Assembly (NCBI GenBank): GCA_023935145.1 | Contig: CM043699.1 | Coordinates: 67,620,638-67,684,637, forward strand | Reading direction: 5' to 3' | DNA from: Bretschneidera sinensis | Lineage: Eukaryota > Streptophyta > Magnoliopsida > Brassicales > Akaniaceae | DNA length: 64,000 bases | Shown: piece by piece, positions 33,646 to 44,206 of the stretch | How positions within the stretch are numbered: the first letter of the stretch is position 1 | Layout of the letters: each line of letters opens with the position of its first letter | The notes under the pieces: model-generated | Told to the model about the DNA's origin: nothing | Database searches by the model: none | The model's input: only the letters and a program-made list of their open reading frames with translations | Translations under genes and position numbers: made by a program

Positions 33646-35300
33646 TGGCTGTAGATGGCTCAGCATCTCTCTTCTCTATGTTGCCACTCCCTTGCCCTTG
33701 CTGCATAGCAGGGCTCTCTTCCACTCGATTGTCCACTTGTCTCCCAGACCTCAGTGTGACAATTAATTGTACTTGTTCCTCCCCATGCGTAGGAGTTGAT
33801 GAACTCTCAACCATAAATTGTCCTTTTGGGTTGGGCATGGGTTGACTGAGAAACTTTTCTTTCTCTCTCTCACTCAAATGACTTGCAATTTGCCCTATTT
33901 GACTCTCCAACTTGGCAATTGCTTGGGTGTTTACCACTGTTTCACTCCTCACATCACTCATATTTTGGCTAGTCGCCTTCATGAACTCCTTAAGGGTGTC
34001 CTCTAGCGACTATGAAACTGGCGCTGGTGTTTGAGTGGGTGCTTGGTAAGCAGGTGAAGGTGCTGGATGGGCAGAACGACCATGATTTGGAATTTGTGGG
34101 GCAAATCCGGGAGGATATTGATTTTGAGCATGATGAGGAGCTCCTCCCTGATTCATTGGTTGGTTCTGCCTCCATGAAAAATTTGGGTGGTTCCACCACC
34201 CTGGATTGTACGTCTCGGAGTACGATCCATTTGACTGCCTTCGATAGTCATTGAAAGTATTTACTTGTTTCATAGGATACTCGGCACAAGTCGGCATTGA
34301 TGGGCAATTTTGTGCTAGATGCATGAGACTAGCACAGATGGAACAGCTTTCAACATTGAATGTGTTGGCAGCATTGATAGATTGGCTCACAGTGAGAGTG
34401 TCAATCTTCTTAGTGAGGGCATCTAACTTTATCCTCAAATCAGCGTCCTCCCTGACCTCATAGATGTCTCCCCTCTTAGGAGCGCGAATGGACTTATCTC
34501 GACAGCTTGAAAAATCCAACTGCTGCGAGTTGTCGGACAACTTGTCCAATGCCATATATGCTTCATCTCCTGTCAGACTCAAGAATGCCCCCCCATTCAT
34601 AGACTCGATCATGCTATGGTTGGGTTGAGTCAACCTTTGGTAGAAGAACTGAACGAGTCTCCATTTCTCATATCCATATGGAGGGCATCTGATCAGTAGC
34701 TCTTTGAAGCGCTCCCAACTCTCAAAAAAAATTTCATCCTCATCCTAAGTGAAAGAGCTAATCTCCTTTTGGCACTCATTCATTCTAGACATTGGGAAAA
34801 ACTTATGATAAAATTTGCTAAGCAGGTTTTCCCAAGATATAATAGACCCGGGCGTGTTGGAATCCAACCACGCCCTAGCTATATCGTGAAGAGAAAAAGG
34901 GAAGAGTCGAAGATGGACTGACTCCTCAGAGAAGTTCTAGAATTTAAATGTGGCACAAATATCTTTGAACTTCTTCACATGACTATAAGGATTTTCAAGA
35001 TCTAAGCCATGGAATAAGGGTAAGAGTTGGATAACATATGGCTTTAAGTCAAAGTGGGTGGCATTGGTAGGTGGCAATACTATGCAAGAGGATGAGTTAG
35101 TCGCAACGGGTGTGAACAAATCCCTAAGGGATGTAGTGGAGTCCACGTTCCAAGCTCTAGGTTGCTCTACATGTTCAGGATGATGTGCATCCCTAAAATT
35201 CTCTCCTATCTCAACAGTCTCTCTCTCAACTAGTGCTCTTCTCTGTCTCCTAAGAGTTTTTTCTAAGTTAGGATCTAAATGTATCAAATCTAAGTTTAAT
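33646..35300 (-). pseudogene. gag: Element F gag
   Basis: Minus strand. 35287-34937: IHLDPNLEKTLRRQRRALVE start, then HFDLKPYVIQLLPLFHG and FKDICATFKF, ended by a stop. 34930-34640: LRLFPFSLHDIARAWLDS and KFFPMSRMNECQKEISSF, the capsid-like gag domain, with a stop near 34746. 34633-34010: zinc knuckle CSICASLMHLAQNC near 34335 and NPGWWNHPNFSW, then a stop. 33982-33646: LESQIGQIASHL and TLRSGRQVDNRVEE. The frame is cut just after EPSTAT at the E/F junction. Closely related to E gag, and in the capsid and zinc region more complete. Confidence 0.83.
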
Positions 35301-35483
35301 GATCTCCGACCAAGTATACACCAATAAAAAACAATGAGGTACTAACCAGCAGAAACAACATAATAAAGCAAAAATAGCAAACACACTACTCACAAAAATA
35401 AATTTTAAAAAAAAAATTTTGATAACTACCTAGTAGAAAAATAAAATCAATTCAGACCAAAAATTTTCACAAACCAAACAATT

Positions 35484-35500
35484 CTTCGGCAACGGCGCCA
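35484..35500 (-). other. Element F primer-binding site, tRNA-Asp type
   Basis: Plus strand CTTCGGCAACGGCGCCA differs from the tRNA-Asp 3' end at two bases. It is six bases from the LTR. Confidence 0.78.
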
Positions 35501-35506
35501 AAAACT

Positions 35507-37289
35507 TGTTGTGAGTTTTAAATTACTCGCAAGCGCATGAGTCGTTTGCAGTATAGCGTTGTGCAAGTGCGAGGTTGAATCCACAGGGAATTGCGTTATG
35601 AAAGTATATTTTCAATCTAAACTAACTCTATCTTAACCTAGTTCCGAATTTCAGATGATAATTTGCAAAAGAAATTAAAATTAAACTAAATTGATTTTTA
35701 AAAACTAATAATTAAAACACTAAGGTTTCCAAATCCACCCCACTGAAGTTAAGCATATATGTTTAAAAAATATAGCCTATCAAAAAATTCCATGAATCCA
35801 ACTATAAGACAAAAAACAAAGAATATCCCAACTAAACCAAAAGCATCCAATGTATCCACTCTCAACAAATCACAAAGGAAATCCAATTTAATCGAAAAGC
35901 ATTCAATGTATCCATCAGATGAAACACAAGGAATATCCAATAGACAATTTAAACTCAATCAATTATAAGATTAACTCAAATAATTGACAGAACATTTATA
36001 CTAAAAATTTTCAGATTTGTACAAGCAAATTTGAACTACTATGCCAAACAACGGCGGGGCTTCATCTTCAACCTTAGCTGAAGAGTCTAGCCACTCATAA
36101 CTATGAAACTACAATTCATAATAAAAGTGCTAAACATTTAAACTAAAACAACTAAATGTAAAGAAATAAATAAATAACTTTACATGGGAGAAATTCCACT
36201 CGCTGACGGGCGGCGCTTCCCCTTGTGGTGACAAAGCCTTCGAGATCCACCAGAATACTAGTGGACATCCACCGATAAACACCAAAGTGGCTCAGGAATT
36301 GTACTCTGAATGATGAGGTTAGATGGTGTTTATATAGGGGGAGTTCCGGAGTAGTATGAGTTTCAAATTCGATATGGGATACTGCCCGAGTCCGCTCGAT
36401 CGCAGAATGATGCGATTGATCGCACTTGTCTGGTGCGCTCGATCGCAGGTGCACTGTACTGCAAATATTTCAATGTGGGATTGTTGATCATGCACTCGAT
36501 TTTAGCATAGTGCGATCGATCGCTATTGCTCCTGAACCTTCACATCTCCTGAAATGCTTCATTTTCTCCACAAACATGGGAGAAATTCCACTCGCTGATG
36601 GGCGGCGCTTCCCCTTGTGGTAGCAAAGCCTTCGGGATCCACCAGAATGCTAACAGACATCCACCGGTTAACACCAAAGTGGCCCAAGAATTGTACATTA
36701 AAGATGAAGTGAAGAAGGGTTTATATAGGGAAATATCACAAGTGCAATATGCTTCCAATCCGATGTGGAATACTGCAGATTCCAGTTTTTGCTCTTTGAC
36801 CTTTGTCTACTAAAACTGCCATAACTTTCTCTAGAAAAATCATTTATTGATCCTTAAAATTCTCCAGAAAATAGACATCGGGATCTTTCCAAGTATATAT
36901 GGCTCATCTCGTGGTTCTTCCTGAATCAATACAGTTAAATCCTCAAAAATGGCTGATCTGTCACGCTGAAATCATGCTTAGCCTGACCTTTGTCTACTAA
37001 AACTGCCATAACGTTCTCTAGAAAAATCATTTTATTGATCTGTAAAATTTCCCAGAAAATAGACATCCGGATCTTTCCAAACATATATGGCTCATCTTCT
37101 GGTTCTTCCTAAATCAATACAGTTTAATCCTCAAAATGGTTGATCTGCACGAGCAATTCTGGCAATTTAATGAAACTTCTTTCCAAGCTTGTAAACCTGT
37201 AAAACAACGAAAACAACTCAAAGTAACAAATTCTTAAGCTAAAAAATGTAAATTAAAGGGCCAAAATATGCAATATTTGGCACTCATCA
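35507..37289 (-). repeat. Element F composite 5' LTR with two promoters
   Basis: Minus-strand TGATGAGTGCC at 37289 to CAACA at 35507, 1783 bp. The first part (37289-36576) is N-type U3 and R with two 185-bp cassettes and a TATA box (36720-36727). The second part (36575-35507) is A-type from its AG acceptor-like site, with the palindrome cluster, a second TATA box (36329-36336), a second R and U5. The R-like block therefore occurs twice (36184-36300 and 36576-36690). The junction equals a splice of CCCAT before GTAAAG to the base after TTTTTATAG. Confidence 0.82.
36390..36530 (-). promoter_or_regulatory. GCGATCGAGCGC palindrome cluster in the F LTR
   Basis: Five or six motifs including a perfect GCGATCGATCGC (about 36512), 55 to 200 bp upstream (minus strand) of the TATA box at 36336. 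Collinear with the A LTR cluster. Confidence 0.55.
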
Positions 37290-37319
37290 ATATAATCGAT
37301 GATCATTAGTTTCTTTGAT

Positions 37320-37379
<60 letters not shown>

Positions 37380-38110
37380 GACATGTCATGATGCATTAAA
37401 ATTTTAAGACTTGTTGATGTCTTAAGAATGACTTTAATGTCATTATTGAGTATGTCTCGTAACACCATGTTACAAACTTTAGTCATATTGACCGAGACAT
37501 ACTGGCTTCTTGATGAAGTTGTGGGGTTACTTAAGCTTCCAAGTGAAGCCCTAGGTTTTCTTTAGCTTCTAGGTGAAGCAGGTTAATAGAGAAACCTAAT
37601 ATTTCTCTAGCTTCTGGGTGAAGCAGGTTAATAGAGAAACATGAGATTTCTCTAGCTTATTAGTGAAGTAGGTAATAGAGAAATCGAGAACCCCATAGGG
37701 CTTTCTCTAGCTTCTGGGCAAACCAGGTAATAGAGAAACATTGGATTTATATAGCTTCTTGGTGAAGAGGGTAATAGAGAAATCAAGGACCAACAATGGA
37801 AAGACATTTTTGAGATCACATGTTGGTGCTATTTTACTAACACTCTCCTATATCTGGATCTAAGTCGGTGAAGTTATTAGAGTTTGTGATTATGGATTGA
37901 TCTTATGTCAATTGAGATACAATAGATGTCATGGTCCTATGTTGATGACTTTATTGGATTGGATCATGTTTAGGTGTTATCTTAAGAACTTATTTTCCAA
38001 AAATTGTGGCCACATATTTAAAATCAGTAATTCAGTCTGAGAGTCATTTTCTAAAAATTTTTTCAAGACACCAAAAAAAACCACTACTAATGTTTTCCCA
38101 AATGGGAGAA
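37290..38110 (+). other. Element G 3' noncoding region with repeats
   Basis: TA dinucleotide microsatellite at 37321-37373. Six imperfect copies of a unit of about 45-50 bp (TAGCTTCTGGGTGAAGCAGG, TTAATAGAGAAAC) at about 37530-37790. A copia-type purine tract AATGGGAGAA precedes the LTR at 38111. Confidence 0.7.
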
Positions 38111-38326
38111 CGTTAGAATATATAAAATATTCTAATATTACTGATGGACTTCCATTGCATTATAGATATTTGTATTTATAAAACAAACTGGATTGGGTTC
38201 CTGAGATGGACTTTGTGGGTCTGACATCCATTTGATCTCTTAGGTGGGTTAGATACACCTAATTGATTTAAATATGGGTTGGCAGTACTATGGGCTTGAC
38301 AAAACTAATGGGCCATGATAGGTGAC
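38111..38326 (+). repeat. Element G 3' LTR, left part
   Basis: 216 bp matching 15025-15240. The first dinucleotide is CG instead of TG, a terminal C/T change. It is interrupted by H after GTGAC. Confidence 0.9.
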
Positions 38327-40440
38327 TGATGAACAAATATTTGTCCTAATATTTTGTTTGTTTTTCAAGTATTTATTTATTTGTTTAGCTTAGGAATTTG
38401 TTACTTTGAGTTATTTTTCATTGTTTTAGAAGTTCACAAGCACTTGGAAAGGAGTTTCAATAAATTGCCAGAATTACCCGTACAGATCAGTCCTTTTTGA
38501 AGATTAAACTATACTGATTAAGGAAGAACCAGGAGATGAGCCATATATACTTGCAAAGATCCGGATGTCTATTTTTAGGAGAATTTTACGGCTTGTAAAT
38601 ATGATTTTTCTAGAGAAAGTTATGGTAGTTTTAGTAGACAAAGGTCAGGCTGTGCATGATTTCAGCATGACAGAAGTGATTTTTAAGGATTAAAATGTAT
38701 TGATTCAGGAATAACCATGAGATGAGCCATATATACTTGGAAAGATCCAAATGTTTATTTTCTGGAGAATTTTATGGCTCATAAATATGATTTTTCTAGA
38801 GAAAGTTATGGCAGTTTTAGTAGATAAAGGTCAAGTTGTGCGTGATTTCAATGTGGCAGAAGTGATTTTTACGGATCAAACTATATTGATTCAGGAAGAA
38901 CCATGAGATGAGCCATATATTTCTGGAAAGATCCAGATGTCTATTTTCTGGAGAATTTTATGGCTTATAAATATGATTTTTCTAGAGAAAGTTATGGCAG
39001 TTTGAGTAGACAAAGGTCAGGCTGTGAGTGATTTCAGCGTGGCTGAAGTGATTTTGGTGGATTAAACTGTATTGATTCAGGAAGAACCATGAAATGACCC
39101 ATCTATGGTTAGAAAGATCCAGATGTCTATTTTCTGTAGAATTTTATGGCTCATAAATATAATTTTTCTAGAGAAAGTTATGGCAGTTTTAGTATACAAA
39201 GGTCAGGTTGTGCGTGATTTCAGCGTGACAGAAGTGAAGGAGCTATTAAATTCTGATTTTTTTGGGATTTGCATTGGCTGGACAGTAACACTATAGGACC
39301 AGTTCTGGAAAACAGAAACCTGGCCTGGACAACAGCAAACACATAGCCTGAACAGCATCAAAATCGGGCTTGGACAGCAGCAGAAGCACTCGGCCTGAAT
39401 AGAAACCCGGGCAACTTTTCTGTCTACAAACCCATCTCCATACAGCTATGTATAGGAATTTTAGACTTAGAGAAGAGGAAGACGATGGAAGTTCTTGGAG
39501 AGATATTATCAAGAGGAGTTTTGGGAGATTGATGAAGAAGACGATTCTTTTCATCAAGACGGCTTATCAAGAGATTGAAGACGATGATCAATCGCTTCAA
39601 GACTTTGAGGATTCATCTTGTAATTCGGGAAGAAATTCTATCTTTGCTCCTTTTGTCCTTCAATATGCTTGTAACCCTAGTATTTGAATTCTGTGATTGG
39701 GATTTGAACATGAGCAGCTGAGCGAATTGTTGGGCGTTTGGCTTAGCTGCCTTGATTGTTTTGGATATTTTGGTGGATTTAGTTTTATGAAATTTTCCAA
39801 ATTATTTCTTATTCAATATCCTTCATACCTTTGATTATTGCTTGTGTTTTGGCCATCTATTATTGATAGTCAAGGTTAATATTTGAGATTAGGTTGAGGA
39901 CAAATCTTCTAGACCTAATTAAGCTTTCTTGAATAGGAATTTAAATCAGGATTCAAATCAAATTGTGATTTAGGTGGTTGCGTTTTCCTTATACTTAATT
40001 TAACTAATTAATTGATGAACACAATCCATGGGATTTAATTAATTAGTTATAAATTGAGAATAAACACGATCAATGGTATTCTCTAGTCTTAGCGGAAATA
40101 CCAATAATCTTGGATGCTGATTAATTCCTTATATTCACTAAATGTTCCAATTCATGATTGGATAGCAAGCTAAACTCCCAATTGTTCTCATTAATTATAC
40201 TCATCTCTTTATAATTAGTTTTGTTTAATTTACTTAATTGTTTTTATTTCAATTTTCTCTTCATCAATCTTTTAATTAGAGTGTTTAGGATTTAATTTCA
40301 GAGTTTGTTTTAGTGATTTTAAGAAAGTAATTTAGGATTTAAACCACTGTAATTGCTTGAGAGATCGACCTCGAGAGTAAACTCATCGCAATACTGTTTG
40401 TGATTCGTGCACTTGCGAGCATTTAAAAATTTGCACATCA
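38327..40440 (+). mobile_element. Element H: Athila-like solo LTR in the G 3' LTR
   Basis: TGATGAACAAAT to TTGCACATCA, 2114 bp, with perfect target duplications GTGAC at 38322-38326 and 40441-40445. No internal sequence is present. The start and end resemble the E/F/N LTRs (TTAGCTTAGGAATTTGTTAC, CACTTGCGAGCATTTAAAA). The middle has four 185-bp cassettes and then about 1.2 kb not seen elsewhere in the window. A 79-codon open frame at 39448-39687 lies in presumed R/U5 and shows no family resemblance. Confidence 0.9.
38478..39236 (+). repeat. Four tandem copies of the 185-bp U3 cassette
   Basis: Units start at about 38478, 38678, 38864 and 39046. Consensus pieces: TTGATTCAGGAAGAACC, GAGATGAGCCATATAT, GGAAAGATCCGGATGTCTA, TTTCTAGAGAAAGTTATGGC, GATTTCAGCGTGGCAGAAGT. 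Single or double copies occur in seven other LTRs of the window. Confidence 0.85.
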
Positions 40441-40445
40441 GTGAC

Positions 40446-40708
40446 CCGTTGAGTCTATTATAAATATGAGCTAGGTTCCCTCTCCTCTCTTAACCTAGAT
40501 GAGTTTTCCCCATTATAAAATTTTTGTATTAAACAGAGAAAGCAAGGAGAGAAAGAACCCTAGCTAGATGGTCTTGCACTTGTTGATATGTTGTGATCAA
40601 TGTGGTGTTATCGGAATAACAATATGTCACAAACATCCGGTATGTGATATTCAATTTATTAAACTAGTGATCTAATGCATGTAATAGAATCTTAGAATAT
40701 TATTTACA
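40446..40708 (+). repeat. Element G 3' LTR, right part
   Basis: 263 bp matching 15241-15503 and ending TTATTTACA. It is followed by the GGAAT duplication. With 38111-38326 it totals 479 bp, the same as the 5' LTR. Confidence 0.92.
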
Positions 40709-41947
40709 GGAATATGCAGTTGTAACTTATTTACAACTCTTCCATCTCACTGCTCCACCATTCATGGTAAACACAAAACCATTAGTGGATTTTCTATCAT
40801 CCACATCAGACTTGAAGTCTGCATCAGCATACCCTTCCAATTTTAATTCAATTCCTGCATATTTGATGAAAAATTATTTAGTACTTCTCAAGTACACAAG
40901 AATGTTCTTCATATCAATCCAATGTTCCAAAACTGGTTTAGACTAGATATCTACTAGTAACACTTATTGCATGATTTGTATCAGGTCTGGTACATAATAT
41001 ATCAAATATGAGACTTCCTATATCCGAAGTATAGGGTAGACTCTCTTCGTCTCTCACCTCATGTGTCTTTATGACATTTTCTTAAAGAGATGTACTCCAT
41101 ACCAAAAAGTTAACAATCCTCTCTTGAAGTTTTTAATGTTGAACCTCTTCAACATTTTGTTTATGCATATAGATTGGGACAAGCTAAGTATCGTTATAGA
41201 TCTATCTCTATAAACCTTTATCCCTTAAATATATAATATTTCTCCCAAATGTTTCATGGAGAAGTTCTTTGAAAGCCAAACTTTGACTGATTGTAACATA
41301 CCTACGTCATTATCAATGAGTAGTATGCCATCAATGTACAATATCAAAAATGTAATTGCACTCCCATTAGTCTTATTGTACACACACAGTTCATCCATAT
41401 TGTTTATAAAACCAAATGTTTTGATTGTCTCATCAAATCAGATGTCCCAGCTTCAAGAAGCTTACTTTTATCCATAAATTGATCTTTGTAGCTTGCACAT
41501 TTTGTGGTAACTACCACTAGATAAAAGCCCTTTTGATTTCTCCATATATATAGCTTTCTCTATGTTTCCATTGAGGAAGGCAACTTTTATATTCATTTTC
41601 CATATCTTATAATCAAAGTGTGCAGCTATTGCGAGCAAGATCATGATGGACTTAACAATGGCTACAGAAGAAAAGGTTTCATCAAAGTCAACTGCTAGCC
41701 ATTGTTTATATCCTTTCGTTACTAGCCTTGATTTAAAGGTCTCTACCTTTCCTTCGGCACTCCTCTTTCTTTTATAGATCATTTACAATCAGTTGGTAAA
41801 ATACCTTAAATGGGGTCAACCAAAGTCCAAACTTGGTTAGAATATATAGATTTCATTTCAAATTTCCTAGCTTCAAGACATCTTTTCAAATCGATGTCTG
41901 GCATCTTTTTCTTGTAGTTCGTGGGATTATTATTCCTAACAAGTTGT
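40709..41947 (-). pseudogene. pol: Element K (copia) RT and start of RNase H
   Basis: Minus strand. 41900-41810: LEARKFEMKSIYSNQVWTLVDP. 41782-41468: RVT_2 core with GKVETFKSRLVTKGYKQ, DETFSSVAIVKSI and KVAFLNGNIEKAIYME, ending KLQRSIYG. The catalytic motif near 41326-41338 reads YIDG, so the second catalytic Asp is lost. RNase H starts at about 40830 with GYADADFKSDVDDRKSTNG and is cut at 40709 by G (continues at 15024). At 41947 it is cut by L (continues at 63747). It has several stops and is the oldest-looking copia here. Confidence 0.83.
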
Positions 41948-44104
41948 TGTAATACCCGTGCTCCTAGAGTATGGGTAAAGAAGTAAATTGATAAATATGA
42001 CATGAAATTAAAATAATATATATGTGAAAGATTTATTATTGACTAAAATAAATCTTTTGAAAAAAAAAGTGGACGCGTGATGTTGTGGATACAAAGAAAA
42101 AGAAAAGAAAAAAAAGGAAAAAAAAAGTGTCCACGACAGTGTGGAAGGATAAGAAGGAAAAAAAGAAAAAAAAAGTTTTGTAAAAAAAAGGTGCAAGACA
42201 CCTAAGTGTCTAGGTGTTGTCACTTGTGACACTAATCAAAATTTGAGAAGGTAAAGACCCTCAGTAGAATTAAGGAAATGGTGTCGCCGTTAAAAGGATT
42301 TTATAAAAATCGTTTTCATTAATTTGTTTTATTAGTTTTACCAAATCTTGTTTGGTTTTCTTCAACTTCAAATCAAACTAATTTATTTCTTTAAACACTT
42401 GGGGACCAAAAGAAAAGCTAAAAGGGTAAAATTTTGAAGGGGTTTACGGGAGAATTTTATAAAGAGTCACAGAAAGCTCTCAGAAAAACAAAAGGTAATA
42501 ATGTGAATTTTTTTTTTGAAATTTATTATAAATGAAATTTCTCATAATTCAATGTGGAATTTTCCAAGGGTATGAATTATGGAAGAATTGAAGAATAAAT
42601 TAGAAATTTTAATATTAATATTATATCAAGTGTTGACGATCAGCAATCGAGTGAAATTGCTGAAAGGAGCAAGAAAGGTAAGGAGGTGATCCACGGGTAT
42701 CTCTAAGTGCTACGTGGTGAGTTAGATGTACTTTAAGTAATCGAGATAAATGTGAAATATATAGTGATAGTATTTGAATAAATCATTAACTTAGGATTTG
42801 GTGATAGATGAAAGTTGGTTGATAGGTATGATGGGAATAATGGATGTGTAGAGAATTATTATATGAGAAATAATATTATTGAAATAATGAGTCGATTTAA
42901 TCATAAATGTGATAAGTGCAATTCTTGATGAGTTATGGTTGATGATTTGATATGATTTATGAGGAGAGGAATTTAGTGGAATTTTTCAAATAATAATTTG
43001 AGAATAATCAAGATAGTTAATTTGAATGTTTGAATACATGCTTGTTTATATATTCATATGCATATTTCATATCATTATTCATATGCATATGCATAAAAGA
43101 ACCGGGAAGGCAGCCGATCTAAATGAAAATAAAAGAACTAGGAAGGCAGTCGGTCTAAATGAAAATAAAACAACTGGGAGGGCAGCCGGTCTAATTGAAA
43201 ACTGTGACAGCCGGTATATGCTGGAAATAAAAGAACCAGGAAAGCAACTGGTCTAAGTAAAATAAAAGAATCGGGAGGGCAACTGGTCTAAGCTAAAACA
43301 TATCGACATGTGGGAAGACGTTCCCAATTAATATTTCATTTAAATATTGATTTTATTATTGAGATGCTTAAGTGCTATTCATGATTGTAAATTTATTGAT
43401 AGATGAATGAGTCTCACAGAGAAACAATTATGCTAAGAAGAAATATAAAAATATGAAATGATGAGAATTATCTGGATAATTGATTATATATTGTGAACCT
43501 CATAACGAGGTAAATGATAATGTTGAATTGAGAATTTAGAGATGATTAAATATATGATTGAAAGATTGATATGTCTGATGAGTAACTTAAGAAGAGATTG
43601 TGTAATGGCAGAATTATGAAATTGAGTAGTGATTGCAAAATATTGTTATTAAATTATTTGAGGAAATAGATGAATGAATATCGGAAGATTATTAGAAGTA
43701 ATTGAATTATTAGATATAACTGAGAGTATATAATCGAATACTTCTAGCAAAATTTAATTCACTGAGCTTATAAAGCTCACTCCTCATTGTTCAATGATTT
43801 CAGGTAGCGGGCAGGACAGATAGAATTGTGAGTAGAGTTTCAGACTAAATCATTTTCTGTAAGCCACATTGTCCACATCCTCAAACTAATGAGAAAAAAA
43901 GACCAATTAAATATTCATGCATATTATGTTGTATAAAATGTTTTAGTTGAGATCCGAATGATGTATCTCCCCTGCTGAGGGTTGAGGATTGATGTGAATA
44001 AGTACAGTTGCTATATTTTTATTGTTGCATATATGTGTCGTGCTAGGATTTCAAAAAGTGACAACATCGTCGCGTGGGTGGCCAACCCGGGATGGCTCCT
44101 TACA
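41948..44104 (+). repeat. Element L 5' LTR
   Basis: TGTAATACCCGTGC to GGCTCCTTACA, 2157 bp. A-rich and T-rich tracts (42060-42200), a possible TATA box TTTATAAA (about 42456) and a minisatellite at 43098-43300 lie inside. It aligns with 50397-50807 plus 62035-63746. Confidence 0.9.
43098..43300 (+). repeat. 36-bp minisatellite in the L 5' LTR
   Basis: About six imperfect units of AAAATAAAAGAACCGGG plus AGGCAGCCGGTCTAAATG. The same array, with private substitutions, is at 62725-62925 in the 3' LTR, so it predates insertion. Confidence 0.8.
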
Positions 44105-44108
44105 ATTT

Positions 44109-44120
44109 TGGTATCAGAGC
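44109..44120 (+). other. Element L primer-binding site, initiator-Met
   Basis: TGGTATCAGAGC, exact, four bases after the LTR. Confidence 0.88.
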
Positions 44121-44206
44121 ATTAGATTTTATGATTTTTTAGACTGCATAAAAAGGTAAGAAAGTGGAAGATTAAAACAAATTATATTCTAATGAATAGT
44201 CTAAGG

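Larger units (their letters stand above)
33646..37289 (-). mobile_element. Element F: Athila-like 5' part (minus strand)
   Basis: A composite 5' LTR (35507-37289), tRNA-Asp-type primer site and gag, cut at 33646 where it joins the E 5' LTR. The right side at 37290 meets G 3' noncoding sequence without a recognisable duplication. Confidence 0.8.
15025..40708 (+). mobile_element. Element G: Ty1/copia retrotransposon, host of cluster 2
   Basis: Two LTRs of exactly 479 bp each (15025-15503; 38111-38326 plus 40446-40708) and perfect 5-bp duplications GGAAT at 15020-15024 and 40709-40713 define it. It lies in the RNase H of element K. The interior is broken near 19320 by the minus-strand C-D-E-F pile and resumes at 37290 in 3' noncoding sequence, so the rest of RT and RNase H is missing. 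Confidence 0.92.

Noticed and set aside
37321..37373. Ile-Tyr repeat frame on the minus strand
   Set aside because: Direct product of the TA microsatellite.
39448..39687. Acidic 79-codon open frame in solo LTR H
   Set aside because: Lies in the presumed R/U5 of an LTR, with no homologous frame in the related LTRs E, F or N.
43098..43300. CRISPR-like look of spaced short repeats (also 37530-37790 and 62725-62925)
   Set aside because: Plant nuclear context, imperfect units without unique spacers, no cas genes, location inside LTRs or noncoding retroelement sequence.
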